DNA of 64,000 nt from Diadema setosum. Taxonomy: Eukaryota > Echinodermata > Echinoidea > Diadematoida > Diadematidae. Made by a program: the position numbers and the translations under genes. Under the pieces are notes generated by a model that ran no database searches, had not been told where the DNA came from, and saw only the letters and a program-made list of their open reading frames with translations. Shown here piece by piece: positions 38,454-41,830 of the stretch (position 1 is its first letter; the number at the start of each line of letters is the position of its first letter). The stretch lies in NCBI RefSeq assembly GCF_964275005.1, contig NC_092704.1, positions 11,968,871 through 12,032,870 of the forward strand, given 5' to 3'.

Positions 38454-41400
38454 TAAACACACAAATCACCCCCCAAAAAAGAAAACAACGCACACACGCA
38501 CACACAAACTCAAAACACATACACACATACAAACTGAACACTCGCAACAAATGACACTGCATGTACAACGTGTCATGGCTAGCTGTTTCACAGATTTACA
38601 CCAGAAGCCGTGATAATCATACCCGAGTCCTAGATTTTACAGCAGAAAACGAAACTGACCGTACGTCTGAATTGGGGATAAAGATTGAACATAATAAACA
38701 AAGTATAAAATACACACCAACATTCTGTACATCTATCCCTATCAACCGCGGGGATATAAAATTGATAAAATTAACCAATCTCTACAAAATCTTCAATTGT
38801 TCCCATTTTTTTTTCGAGTTAAATCCGAGTTAAACCTGCTTTTACCGCAATTTGCTTTTCCTCCTCAGTAAAATGTAAAACTATTTTCTTCATCGTTTCC
38901 CTCGGGGTTATTATTTTCCACTCATGCCCGAAATATTACAACTTTCATCAACAATATCAAGGCACTCGCACATTTAATTCTGTTTGAACTGCCTTGTAAG
39001 CCTAAGAAAACATCCCCATTCCATGTCCTTTAACTCAACTCATTCATACTGCTCAATAAGAAACTGCCACGTCTGTTTCACTCTAACGCGTTATTTTTTT
39101 TTCAATATATTATGTGATTAAGTTTCCCTTCTAATTAACAATAAGAACAAAAGGTATATCACCCAGTGTAAAAAATTAAACTGAATTCTCTGTGTTTACT
39201 AAATAATGCCATGCATCTTGGTCTGATAAAACTCATTTTATTTTATTTTTTTTATCAGTCAAATCATACTTCCTTTCACCATGTTTTATATTCAAAGTAT
39301 ACAATTCTTGTAAATCTGCAGCAAAATGCCCATAAATTGTCGTTGATTTAATGTTTTGAAAATTTGATATCATACCACAAATCTTCAACTGTATATCACA
39401 AGTAGATAAGTCAATTTGCTGAAATTTATATATACACCTCACGTTGTTCTTTCCAGTTCTCTGCAAATAAAAAAAAATGTAAATATTGTTTATTTTAATT
39501 ACTGGTGCTGTTCGTTATTCCGAAGGTTCGCTATTCCGAAGGTTCGTTATTCCTAAGGGTCGTTAATCCGAAACACGCAAAGTCCCTATACCTAGAGGTT
39601 CGTTAATCCGAAAATGAAAAAGGGTTCGTTAATCCGAAAATTTGTGGCGTTATTCCGAAGGTTCGTTATTCCGAAGACTGGTTAATCCGTAAATGAACCT
39701 TCGGAGTAACGAATCTTAGGAATAAAGAGCCTTCGGAATAATGAACCTTCGGAATAACGAGCTGTAACCCTTAATTACACTATTTTCCTTAATGTCTACA
39801 TTTTGAAAATGCACAACGAGTTTAGTAAAATCTCTTTGTAAAATACGGCGTACATCGAAGATACCCTTTGCATATAAATCACAATCAAAGAATATTCTTC
39901 CCCTTTATTTCATTCTACAAATCTAGTGGCTTCATGTCAACTGTATCCTTTTAGAATTGACTGGTGTAGATAGAGAAAATCATTGACATTAGAAAAATGG
40001 CATTAGCTCCACTGAAAAAAAATCATACTTCCACATTTTTTCAACAAAGAGTCAAAAATATTGACGTATTTATTGACTTACCGTCTCTCTATGCACCTCT
40101 CGCCAAGCTCCACAGGAACGGGACATTCTATCGCGACATTTTCGTACGTCGGGCACTTATGCCTTTATGAGGAACAATAGAAGGTAACAAGAATAAATTC
40201 ATGTTTCATTGCACCCTTAGGAACAGAAATGAAATTGCAGAAGTTGTCGAATGATCCATCTTTTGGCGTTTAATCGATTTTATTTGGTCATCCTTCAAAT
40301 GTGAATTGAATGGCATCTTTGCATGGTCAGTATCCTGCAGTCTTGACGATATCCAAAATTTTGAAGCTGTTTTTTTTTTTTTATATATAAACCATGTTCC
40401 CCAAGTGACCGAAATTTTGCCGTTATTTTTTTTTAGTGTGTGTTTGTAATATCTAATAACATGTAGAATCTTATAACATGTGGAAATTCTAAAGTCTGAC
40501 GAGGAATAATTGCCCACACAATATCAATGCTTCTCACTTCATAAACAAATTCGTGATGGGGGAGCAATAGATTATTCAATTCAATTCTATTTCAATTTAT
40601 TCAATTTTCCACAATCAGGTAAAATCTAAATGAAATACAATTGTGATTAAGAATAGAAAACAAACAATACGATACATTGTTTACATGACAATTCTCATGT
40701 ACATGTATGTAAAATTTACAAAAGGGGTATATGAATACAAGAAAGTGGATGGAGATAACAAAACAAAGTTGCTTATCGAGGTTAACCCCACAAACATGTA
40801 ATACATAATGAATCCCATCAATCAAATATCGTGCAAGCTGTATATGCACAAGATAAAATTGTATATGTAAAGGGGAATAAATAAGTTCCTAAATCATGAA
40901 GAAATTCAGAGTCATACAGGTAATCAAGAACACACACTCTCAGACATACACGTACACACACAGTCACGGACATACATACAAACATGCATGCACATACACA
41001 CACAGTCACGGACATGTACATACAAACATACATGCACATACACAAATATATTATGCCATAATACTTCCTTTTGGCGTTAAACACTGCCATTCATAGATGT
41101 TTTTAATATGCGCTTAGAAATATCGAAATATCAAGTGAAGCGTTACAAATTATTCTATCTCTCAAATTGTTCCATATAACTGGGCCCTTATGAAAAATTG
41201 AATGTTTTGAAACATCAGTTCTTAAAGGGAATACGGAATTTTTGGGCTAATCTTACTATTACCACTTTATATATTGACGTGAAAATTCAAAGATATGTGA
41301 CGAGATATTTCATTTTTAAAACAAACAAAGATAAAAATACAACATTGTAATAATTTGAATTAGATACATGTATATTCCAAATTTTCAAATTGGTAAAGAG

Positions 41401-41684
41401 AGACTTGATATGCGCTAAACAGGATAAATTGGAAAGTACTCGAATAGCTCTTTTTTGTAATAATAACTGTCTATTCATACAATACTTTGTTGAATTACTC
41501 CAGGCAAAATTACAATAATTCAAATGTGCAAATATAACATGATATAATATCAACATCTGTATTTCACAAAAATAAAGTTTAATGTCTATAATGTTCAAAT
41601 GGATCAAGAGTCTTACTCGGTTTGTGCAGAGGCAATGTTCCAAGATGCGAGCAAAAAACACGCGGCCGCCCATTCCAAGCCCAT
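275..41684 (-). CDS. Large secreted vWF/mucin/SCO-spondin-like protein (signal peptide, EMI-like, sushi, D1-D2-D'-D3), 20 coding exons, 3' end beyond window
   Basis: Exons (minus-strand order): 41684-41617, 40162-40082, 26090-26029, 24615-24424, 23937-23733, 22941-22793, 22357-22290, 14725-14362, 13938-13810, 9354-9243, 8772-8646, 7997-7837, 7014-6825, 5886-5472, 4843-4707, 4492-4380, 4109-4063, 2568-2340, 1201-1152, 340-275. All junctions have AG/GT borders and all phases agree; the sum is 2965 bases. Domain order: signal peptide, EMI-like segment, sushi, VWD1-C8-TIL-E, VWD2-C8-TIL-E, TIL'-E', VWD3 start. Known family role: extracellular multidomain glycoproteins whose D assemblies drive disulfide-linked assembly (vWF, gel-forming mucins, SCO-spondin, hemocytin). 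Odd points: both readable CGLC motifs have lost the first Cys, VWD1 lacks the usual GDPH motif, and a sushi domain sits before D1. The exact orthologue cannot be fixed without the C-terminal half. Exons 1-3 rest on phase and Cys pattern and are less certain than exons 4-20. Confidence 0.85.
341..1151. other. Intron 19 with low-complexity runs and one MITE
   Basis: The intron contains a G run at 647-662, a TTTG-type microsatellite at about 715-752, a MITE at 779-936 (own entry) and T-rich runs near 980-1000. No exon-like open frame flanked by splice sites was found. Confidence 0.5.
779..936. mobile_element. Short non-autonomous TIR element, copy 1
   Basis: The ends are inverted: TAGTCTGGTTTCCAGACCCT on the left and AGGGTCTGGAAGCCAGACTA on the right, about 158 bp apart, with a second internal hairpin around gacttcgtc/gacgaagtc. 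A diverged copy with the same ends lies at 29749-29938, nested in another foldback, so this is a dispersed family. No transposase is present. Confidence 0.75.
1152..1201 (-). CDS. Exon 19: E' module after TIL'
   Basis: The acceptor AG is at 1203-1202 and the donor GTAAGG at 1151. It joins exon 18 through a split codon to give [13 protein letters not shown], the short two-stranded Cys-rich E module that follows TIL domains in vWF D assemblies. It is 50 bp long and leaves one base for exon 20. Confidence 0.75.
1698..2055. mobile_element. Foldback/MITE-like inverted repeat in intron 18
   Basis: The arms of about 140 bp are inverted copies: acttaaagtgtatctttg at the left and caaagatacactttaa at the right, continuing through atgtgaaagagacacatttcag and the gtcattaattagtgaaataatgcat block. 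The unique centre is about 80 bp. No coding capacity. Confidence 0.75.
2340..2568 (-). CDS. Exon 18: TIL' domain and start of E'
   Basis: The acceptor AG is at 2570-2569 and the donor GTAACT at 2339. Translation shows the TIL Cys pattern: [32 protein letters not shown], then [10 protein letters not shown], followed by a VWC-like strand ending in a split W/C codon. This is the stand-alone TIL' of the D' region, between D2 and D3. The 229-bp length fits phases 1 to 2. Confidence 0.88.
2690..2866. mobile_element. Probable Tc1/mariner-like MITE remnant
   Basis: The region repeats the motif cgttataacgaaat and ends in ggagttcaccgta, the inverse of the tacagtctactcccgttata end of the element at 8430-8554. 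The left border is approximate. It is followed by a TCTA microsatellite at 2862-2905. Confidence 0.5.
2862..2905. repeat. (TCTA)n microsatellite
   Basis: About eleven uninterrupted tetramers in intron 17. Confidence 0.9.
3116..3202. repeat. (AAATC)n pentamer array
   Basis: About eleven AAATC units followed by degenerate ones. Similar pentamer runs in this window (7294-7577, 50907-50950) sit at LINE 3' ends, so this one may also be a LINE tail. Confidence 0.85.
3393..3722. repeat. (GATA)n microsatellite, about 330 bp
   Basis: A long GATA tetramer array with GACA, GGTA and AGATAA variants. The long open frames across it are only translated tetramers (repeating YLSI residues). Confidence 0.95.
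4063..4109 (-). CDS. Exon 17: E2 module of D2
   Basis: The acceptor AG is at 4111-4110 and the donor GTAAGT at 4062. Joined to exon 16 it reads [18 protein letters not shown], the typical Cys-x2-Cys-x-Cys...Cys E-module pattern. It is 47 bp, entering with one base and leaving one. Confidence 0.82.
4110..4379. other. Intron 16 with (CA)n runs
   Basis: The intron contains a mixed CA/CACACG microsatellite at about 4263-4338. Nothing else was recognised. Confidence 0.6.
4380..4492 (-). CDS. Exon 16: second half of TIL2 and start of E2
   Basis: The acceptor AG is at 4494-4493 and the donor GTAAGT at 4379. The peptide [17 protein letters not shown] completes the TIL domain begun in exon 15, and EKPCEF begins the E module. 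It enters in phase 0 and leaves two bases (TG), which complete a Cys codon with exon 17. Confidence 0.87.
4707..4843 (-). CDS. Exon 15: first half of TIL2
   Basis: The acceptor AG is at 4845-4844 and the donor GTAAGA at 4706. The peptide has [17 protein letters not shown], a Ser-rich middle and [12 protein letters not shown], matching the first Cys pairs of a TIL domain that directly follows C8. It enters with two bases after the G left by exon 14 and ends in phase 0. Confidence 0.87.
5472..5886 (-). CDS. Exon 14: end of VWD2 and the C8-2 domain
   Basis: The acceptor AG is at 5888-5887 and the donor GTAAGT at 5471. It starts [15 protein letters not shown], the GLCG end of a VWD domain, but Trp replaces the first Cys of CGLC. 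A C8 domain follows, with the expected Cys spacing ([44 protein letters not shown]) and the TWSGYSACG end. 415 bp, phase 0 in, one base out. Confidence 0.9.
5923..6492. mobile_element. Foldback element in intron 13
   Basis: The ends ttaaagggaagataaaccc and gggtttaccttccctttaa are inverted. Arms of about 200 bp match closely (for example gttccaacaccaaaactttaa and its complement near 6050-6060 and 6353-6372), around a unique centre of about 170 bp. No ORF of note. Confidence 0.85.
6825..7014 (-). CDS. Exon 13: middle of VWD2
   Basis: The acceptor AG is at 7016-7015 and the donor GTACTT at 6824. The peptide contains [32 protein letters not shown] and SMKGQ, matching the VWD pattern (a LPL strand, then G-x-x-V-x-WD) that precedes GLCG. 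Phases: one base in, 0 out. Confidence 0.88.
7294..7577. repeat. Long pentamer array (TTGAA/TTAAA/TCGAA)n, probable LINE 3' tail
   Basis: About 57 pentamers occur in homogeneous blocks: TTGAA, then TTAAA, back to TTGAA, TCGAA, and mixed. It is preceded by ttggatggaaaaatcgtattg, which looks like a LINE 3' UTR end on the plus strand. The block structure suggests local expansion of variants. Confidence 0.85.
7837..7997 (-). CDS. Exon 12: second part of VWD2
   Basis: The acceptor AG is at 7999-7998 and the donor GTAAGT at 7836. The peptide begins [12 protein letters not shown], followed by [17 protein letters not shown] and [16 protein letters not shown]. It continues the VWD fold after the TFDG strand of exon 11. 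161 bp, phase 0 in, two bases out. Confidence 0.85.
8430..8554. mobile_element. Tc1/mariner/pogo-type MITE
   Basis: A 125-bp sequence with inverted ends tacagt...act and agtgcactgta and internal cgttataac / gttttaacg motifs, in intron 11. It is a non-autonomous copy; a related remnant lies at about 2690-2866. Confidence 0.6.
8646..8772 (-). CDS. Exon 11: E1 module and start of VWD2
   Basis: The acceptor AG is at 8774-8773 and the donor GTAGGA at 8645. The peptide reads [10 protein letters not shown] (E module end), then [20 protein letters not shown] and LIYSINQ, the opening strand of a VWD domain. The usual GDPH acidic motif is replaced by GSHL. Phase: one base in, 0 out. Confidence 0.88.
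8951..9018. repeat. (TA)n microsatellite
   Basis: About thirty AT/TA dinucleotides in intron 10. Confidence 0.95.
9243..9354 (-). CDS. Exon 10: second half of TIL1 and start of E1
   Basis: The acceptor AG is at 9356-9355. The peptide [18 protein letters not shown] completes TIL1, and [14 protein letters not shown] begins the E module. The donor is chosen as GTGGTG at 9242 because it alone keeps frame with exon 11; a GTTTGT three bases upstream looks stronger but breaks the frame. Confidence 0.8.
9618..11713. mobile_element. Large foldback/DNA-transposon-like element (2.1 kb), non-autonomous
   Basis: The ends aagcggggttcccactatc and gatagtgggaaccccgctt are inverted. Both subterminal regions (9640-9900 and 11320-11700) are dense in ATCGTG/GATCG-type motifs, as in elements with clustered transposase sites. 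The middle (9950-10900) has poly-G/T runs and no transposase frame, and a second foldback is nested at 10939-11308. It lies in intron 9. Confidence 0.75.
10939..11308. mobile_element. Foldback MITE nested in the 9618-11713 element
   Basis: Inverted arms of about 150 bp: taaagaggatggctagta on the left pairs with tactagccatcccctttaa on the right, and the inner block caagtaatgtgcagtttaa with its complement near 11150. The centre is about 60 bp. Confidence 0.82.
11715..12162. repeat. Left arm of 448-bp near-perfect inverted repeat
   Basis: The arm runs from taccccgttcccactgcc to gagtgctataaaact and is matched in reverse complement by 12748-13195. The 62-aa frame at 12145-11957 (minus) is identical to the one at 12765-12953 (plus), which shows the high identity. 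It is GATCG-rich like the neighbouring element, and the GTTCCCACT end motif is shared. Confidence 0.9.
12163..12747. repeat. Spacer of the inverted repeat with a degenerate 20-bp periodic repeat
   Basis: Within about 12400-12690 a motif like GCnAATTTGAATGACtGAAG recurs with starts near 12419, 12439, 12479, 12509, 12529, 12549, 12569, 12590, 12630, 12650 and 12670, almost all on a 20-base step. The small open frames here reflect this periodicity. No recognised domain. Confidence 0.6.
12748..13195. repeat. Right arm of 448-bp near-perfect inverted repeat
   Basis: Reverse complement of 11715-12162. It is followed at 13196-13319 by a second, partial terminal motif ending gatcggcagtgggaacg, so the right end appears duplicated. 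Confidence 0.9.
13408..13480. repeat. Direct repeat copy 1 flanking a SINE-like unit
   Basis: The block gatgttgggcaatttgtcaa through catctcgacggaagattttc recurs at 13690-13757 (gatgtagggcaatttgtcaa ... catctcgacggaagaatttc). A short hairpin, cctacatcgacgt/acgtcgatgttgg, lies at its start. It is probably a local duplication around 13480-13690. Confidence 0.7.
13545..13655 (+). mobile_element. tRNA-derived SINE-like unit
   Basis: It contains a B-box-like ggttcgaatcc at 13600-13610 in a T-arm hairpin (gtagg...cctgc), a possible anticodon-arm hairpin (cctg...cagg), and a T-rich tail at 13637-13650. The A box is weak. No acceptor stem pairs, so it is not a working tRNA. Confidence 0.5.
13690..13757. 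repeat. Direct repeat copy 2
   Basis: Second copy of the block at 13408-13480 with a few differences. It ends just before exon 9. Confidence 0.7.
13810..13938 (-). CDS. Exon 9: first half of TIL1
   Basis: The acceptor AG is at 13940-13939 and the donor GTACTT at 13809. The peptide [20 protein letters not shown], then [16 protein letters not shown], is a clear TIL domain start. It directly follows C8-1, and the last G joins exon 10 (D codon). 129 bp. Confidence 0.9.
14362..14725 (-). CDS. Exon 8: end of VWD1 and the C8-1 domain
   Basis: The acceptor AG is at 14727-14726 and the donor GTGAGT at 14361. It starts [14 protein letters not shown] at the place of the VWD CGLCGxxNG motif, so the first Cys is Tyr and the NG turn is lost. 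The C8 domain follows: [40 protein letters not shown] and WRERYGC. 364 bp, phase 0 in, one base out. Confidence 0.9.
15551..19336 (-). CDS. LINE ORF2: AP endonuclease and reverse transcriptase, 1261 aa
   Basis: The AP-endonuclease motifs are in order: SLNVKGL (about residue 15), LQETYS (44), GGDFNM (about 155), SRLDYWL (about 220) and APDHSAIG (about 240). Reverse transcriptase motifs follow: [44 protein letters not shown] and LYADD (about residue 710). A C-terminal CCHC knuckle ([18 protein letters not shown], near residue 1140) resembles the zf-RVT region of Tx1/L1-clade elements. There is no stop or frameshift over 3.8 kb, which implies a recent insertion. The product would nick DNA and prime reverse transcription of its own RNA. 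The start at 19336 is the first Met before the endonuclease; no other start fits better. Confidence 0.93.
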   Translation of the reverse strand: MYMAHNREGKSSYVSLNVKGLREKGKRQRIFAWCKEKGADFVFLQETYSTRDVEDKWTSEWNGQCVYSHGTSHSKGVLILVNSLVKLEMKKVVSDVEGRYILMYCNLKGLRLILCNVYFPVRGKEKEQIQMIKKLEGQLREMNREGVSVIMGGDFNMIRNEECDYVGRNKSICQSRFNLEIDNFMEVWNLVDIWRKRNPTKKQFTYRQKVPFMQSRLDYWLISEDLVDFVVKCEIMSSIAPDHSAIGLGFLDIRENQIRNRSSYWKFNNSLCNDMVYVQQMKEEILKLKRDLQEEIQDKRVLWDFLKWKIRQFTQTYSKKMSKNRKESREKLEREVAELEDSLISQPNQEVCKRLEEKKRELQVSYDYDKEGVKIRSRASWYEGGERDVRYFTQLMESNRRKTNIQKLINEKGDIIYDETGIINEIKDFYSRLYAKSDVVLNLDNVFFSEDLPRLSEESKDYCEGLIVERECIQVLEKMKLNKSPGNDGLTVEFYRIFWPVIGQLVVEALNEAYHNGELSASQRQAMIILIAKEGKDVLQIKNYRPISLLNVDYKILSKVLTMRITEVLEEIIMEDQLGFLKGRYIGEAIRIIDDMIFHTSHFNLPGYLVAIDFEKAFDSVAHSFLQQALLYFGFGPVFRKWISTLYNNALSCVFNGGKSTGYFKIEKGVRQGDPLSPYLFILCIEVLAHSIRKDKEISGLCFGGNEVRQVLYADDITFLVQDFESIKRIEFIFDCFQRVSGLKLNKDKIKVLELGSSKDSAYDFSFGQKVTELKILGVYFTLDPEVKEKLNYKEILSKIKKLLIWWKQRDLTLVGKIQLLKTFIYSKLIYVGSLTPLPEWVYKELDLVVWEFIWQGKPKIKKTVLVLDYERGGVKYMHFSSLIDAQRVMWVKRLFYGKQEMKWKQYFQFVTKHIGGKFIFCCNYFIYLLNLSIPEFYRDLLKTWVKTRDFRGNYNQIRKEVLFNNKMIRIEGKCSFDEKLFLKKCFRLEHIMDRNGKLFSVEYFKNKGFNYLNILTIQKIYEALPVGWKRNTENTEIEKNTNVDEMTFIRNGKEIPLEKITSKDIYVELVKKVSDDSSVIEKMRNLYFCDFSNRDIKCIFSRIRSSTLSSALRDFQYRLLHGIVYTNHQLFQFKIVNDNLCSFCHSEEETYKHIFYTCDFARKVWGKCSTFFEYVDLQQLSWEEIFFGIELPDKGKAQLVNHVIILVKKLLFLGRKNKTPPTEYFIKRSIEQDRLEEEKLAVIRNTLSIHLQKWENWKKN
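20564..20700. repeat. LINE leader repeat, copy 1
   Basis: The block acatgaaaagtaccctgttt through gagatgaaacc recurs at 21463-21598 with about 85-90% similarity by eye, including cacacatttcccgaaacac. A half unit, attaaaacataaaagagatg, recurs inside each copy, so the leader looks built of diverged monomers. Confidence 0.75.
21463..21598. repeat. LINE leader repeat, copy 2
   Basis: Second copy of the 20564-20700 block. Weaker similarity also links 20139-20174 with 21246-21284, and 20253-20338 with 20770-20895. Confidence 0.75.
21880..22118. mobile_element. Foldback MITE with FB core, copy 1 (intron 7)
   Basis: The ends ggcccgaattcgcga and tcgcgaattcgggcc are inverted, with inner arms around acaatggacaaagaccg and cggtctttgtcca. 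The centre holds a palindromic core (ccaagtgttgcatggcctat and its complement), which is related to the core of the different foldback at 25164-25360. Confidence 0.82.
22290..22357 (-). CDS. Exon 7: VWD1 segment
   Basis: The acceptor AG is at 22359-22358 and the donor GTAAGC at 22289. The peptide [20 protein letters not shown] follows, then NE. It matches the VWD strand pair (G-L-x-V-x-x-D ... V-x-V-P) just before the GLC motif at the start of exon 8. 68 bp, two bases in, phase 0 out. Confidence 0.85.
22793..22941 (-). CDS. Exon 6: VWD1 segment
   Basis: The acceptor AG is at 22943-22942 and the donor GTAACC at 22792. The peptide [18 protein letters not shown], then [20 protein letters not shown], is the VWD beta region with the LPL strand. 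149 bp, one base in and one out; both neighbours fit. Confidence 0.87.
23733..23937 (-). CDS. Exon 5: start of VWD1
   Basis: The acceptor AG is at 23939-23938 and the donor GTAAGC at 23732. The peptide has [36 protein letters not shown] and [19 protein letters not shown]. It aligns with the VWD start, but GRHYKRLG stands where GDPHYxTFDG is usual, so the acidic Ca-site residue is missing. 205 bp. Confidence 0.87.
24424..24615 (-). CDS. Exon 4: sushi/CCP domain
   Basis: The acceptor AG is at 24617-24616 and the donor GTAAGT at 24423. One exon holds a whole domain: [44 protein letters not shown] and MPTCE. Six cysteines are present instead of the standard four, and the usual Trp before the last Cys is absent. 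The acceptor at CCATT is preferred over one seven bases later because only it keeps frame with exon 3. Confidence 0.88.
25164..25360. mobile_element. Foldback MITE with FB core, copy 2 (intron 3)
   Basis: The ends cgttcagacggtgat and atcaccgtctgaacg are inverted. The palindromic core caccaagggtcgcacggtcg / cgaccatgcgacacttggcg resembles the core at about 21945-22035, although the outer arms differ. Confidence 0.75.
26029..26090 (-). CDS. Exon 3: CCEGW segment (end of EMI-like domain)
   Basis: The acceptor AG is at 26092-26091, with a T-rich tract upstream on the minus strand, and the donor GTAAGT at 26028. The peptide [20 protein letters not shown] has the CC-x-GW-x...C signature that closes EMI domains and starts EGF-like turns. 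62 bp; two bases in from exon 2 (CG+A gives Arg) and one out to exon 4. Confidence 0.72.
26690..27178. mobile_element. Dispersed repeat with inverted cctccgccaag ends
   Basis: The left end has gcagacctccgccaag and the right end cttggcggaggtaataa, with a CAAA-rich tract (actaacaaacaaacaaacc) before the right end. It resembles the 3' regions of widespread non-LTR-derived repeats, but the family was not fixed. Confidence 0.5.
27195..27375. repeat. Small foldback around 27285
   Basis: The arms gatgatgact...ggaacat...gaaatgctatt...gaggttata and their reverse complements flank the centre ggtcccgagacgaagtcgagg. It abuts the 29-bp array and may be its outer module. Confidence 0.65.
27411..27826. repeat. 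29-bp minisatellite array, left arm of foldback
   Basis: Units such as cacgagaccgac + acgcaaaagaggct (29 bp) follow a region of shorter units based on acgagtcatacagcc. The inner end, gcccaggagaccgacaggat followed by gaacagcgccacc, is inverted at 28723-28760. The array is not coding: 29 is not a multiple of three, so frames shift at each unit. Confidence 0.88.
27827..28722. other. Spacer between inverted minisatellite arms
   Basis: About 900 bp, AT-rich, with C runs at 27926-27938 and 28564-28573. It begins with gggtgtcctg and ends with aacaccctgtacag, extending the inverted symmetry. No ORF of note. Confidence 0.6.
28723..29095. repeat. 29-bp minisatellite array, right arm (inverted)
   Basis: About eight units of gtcggtctcgtgggc + ctttctttgcttagt type (29 bp each) are the reverse complement of the left arm, followed by gtatgactcgtgggc units matching the outer part of the left arm. 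Confidence 0.88.
29605..30153. mobile_element. GC-rich foldback element
   Basis: The ends gaccccgtttacagtgcg and cgcactgtaaacggggtc are inverted. The arms are built of repeated ggctcggccgcg-type motifs. A second MITE (29749-29938) is nested inside. The open frames here on both strands are products of the GC-rich palindromes, not genes. Confidence 0.85.
29749..29938. mobile_element. Short non-autonomous TIR element, copy 2 (nested)
   Basis: The ends tagcctggttttcagaccct and agggtctggaagccagacta match copy 1 at 779-936, including the gcgacgaagtcgc hairpin. It interrupts the GC-rich foldback, so it inserted later. Confidence 0.78.
32385..32820. mobile_element. Foldback MITE with gttgataaacgc ends
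   Basis: The left end is gggtgcgtttatcaact and the right end agttgataaacgcagcc. The end motif also recurs internally at about 32453, 32580 and 32728, together with gaaagccctttaggaaagcc-type units, so it looks like several stacked ends. Confidence 0.72.
33012..33124. repeat. Second copy of the gttgataaacgc right end
   Basis: Tandem gaaagggctatc units (about 12-15 bp) are followed by gccgtttaaacaggggaaag and ttgataaacgcagcc, as at 32760-32820. Confidence 0.7.
33311..33918. mobile_element. Foldback element with 280-bp arms
   Basis: The outer motifs aactgcgaccagcagccc and gggctgctggccgcagtt are inverted, and inner blocks such as gggagagctacgctgaattg and caattcagtgtagctctccc pair. The centre is short (about 33590-33620). 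Confidence 0.82.
35664..35841 (-). CDS. Candidate exon of an unrecognised gene (H-x3-CY-x2-F motif)
   Basis: A minus-strand open segment between AG at 35843-35842 and GTAAAA at 35663 reads [20 protein letters not shown], then a Ser/Pro-rich tail. The HxxxCYxxF motif followed by a basic helix is common in uncharacterised invertebrate proteins. It lies in intron 2 of the large gene, same strand. The join to 37033-36860 is not phase-compatible as drawn, so the gene model is incomplete. Confidence 0.35.
36860..37033 (-). CDS. Candidate first exon (MAAPCEP...) with in-frame TAG
   Basis: The ATG at 37033 sits in a good context (aaaATGgcc) inside a GC-richer, promoter-like patch. The frame reads [20 protein letters not shown], then TAG (36973-36971), and continues in the same frame with [20 protein letters not shown] and further acidic residues to about 36860. 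It might be the 5' exon of the gene ending in 35841-35664. The TAG makes it a pseudogene, an allelic lesion, a sequencing error or a false model. Confidence 0.3.
37496..37570 (+). pseudogene. tRNA-Ala(AGC)-like sequence, probably tRNA-derived SINE or pseudogene
   Basis: It has an A box (tagctcagtcgg), a D-arm gctc/gagc, an anticodon arm ccggg-ctagcat-cccga with AGC in the anticodon position, a T arm tcggg-ttcgaat-cccga and a B box. The acceptor-stem bases on the two sides do not pair, so a functional tRNA is unlikely. Confidence 0.6.
39505..39765. repeat. Foldback minisatellite of ggttcgttattccgaa units, cluster 1
   Basis: Units of about 16-20 bp (cgttattccgaaggttcg and the gttaatccgaaa variant) run in one direction to about 39690, then in reverse (gaaccttcggaataacga) to 39765. 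Related clusters lie at 44380-44640 and 53825-54015. Confidence 0.82.
40082..40162 (-). CDS. Exon 2: start of EMI-like Cys-rich segment
   Basis: The acceptor AG is at 40164-40163 and the donor GTAAGT at 40081. The peptide [20 protein letters not shown], then ERCIER, follows; the Cys spacing resembles the N-terminal part of an EMI domain. 81 bp with one base in and two out, fitting exon 1 (GA+G gives Glu) and exon 3 (CG+A gives Arg). At 46 residues combined with exon 3 the segment is shorter than a standard EMI domain. Confidence 0.65.
40576..41600 (-). mobile_element. 5'-truncated CR1/L2-group LINE fragment in intron 1
   Basis: The minus-strand frame contains [36 protein letters not shown] and [10 protein letters not shown], the conserved region downstream of the reverse transcriptase in Jockey/CR1/L2-type LINEs. 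The 3' end at about 40576 carries a TTCAA-like tail. Confidence 0.75.
41617..41684 (-). CDS. Exon 1: signal peptide of the D1-D2-D'-D3 gene
   Basis: The ATG at 41684 has G at -3 and G at +4. The 22 residues [20 protein letters not shown] + QT form a typical secretory signal with predicted cleavage after ASA. The donor GTAAGA is at 41616, and the two leftover bases complete a Glu codon with exon 2. A longer frame upstream (from 41769) is in another register and is not used. Confidence 0.68.
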
Positions 41685-41830
41685 CGCGACACAGTCGGTT
41701 ACTAGAACTCTTAACAAGGAATGTTCTATACGGAGCCACGGACTGGAATCGGTGATGCCCAACTAGCATCTATGGAAAGATGCAAGTAACAAGGAATCTC
41801 TAACTTGACGCTAATCTGTCTGGATCCCAC
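41685..41830 (-). promoter_or_regulatory. Probable 5' UTR/promoter-proximal region of the large gene
   Basis: Non-repetitive, GC-richer DNA directly upstream of exon 1. A possible acceptor (tttccatag at about 41772-41780) would allow a 5'-UTR intron. No clear TATA box was identified. Confidence 0.3.

Larger units (their letters stand above)
26091..40081. other. Intron 2, about 14 kb, repeat-filled
   Basis: The intron spans between exons 2 and 3, whose phases match directly. Its contents are given in separate entries. Stretches 28050-28700, 30160-32380, 33920-35660 and 37600-39500 show only AT-rich sequence, CA and CT microsatellites (for example 31647-31673, 34258-34310, 38402-38450) and short shadow frames. 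An undetected exon of length divisible by three cannot be excluded. Confidence 0.5.

Noticed and set aside
41287-41769. 160-aa minus-strand frame starting at 41769 as a single protein
   Set aside because: It fuses an out-of-register reading of exon 1 with LINE sequence in intron 1. The real first exon uses another frame with a signal peptide.
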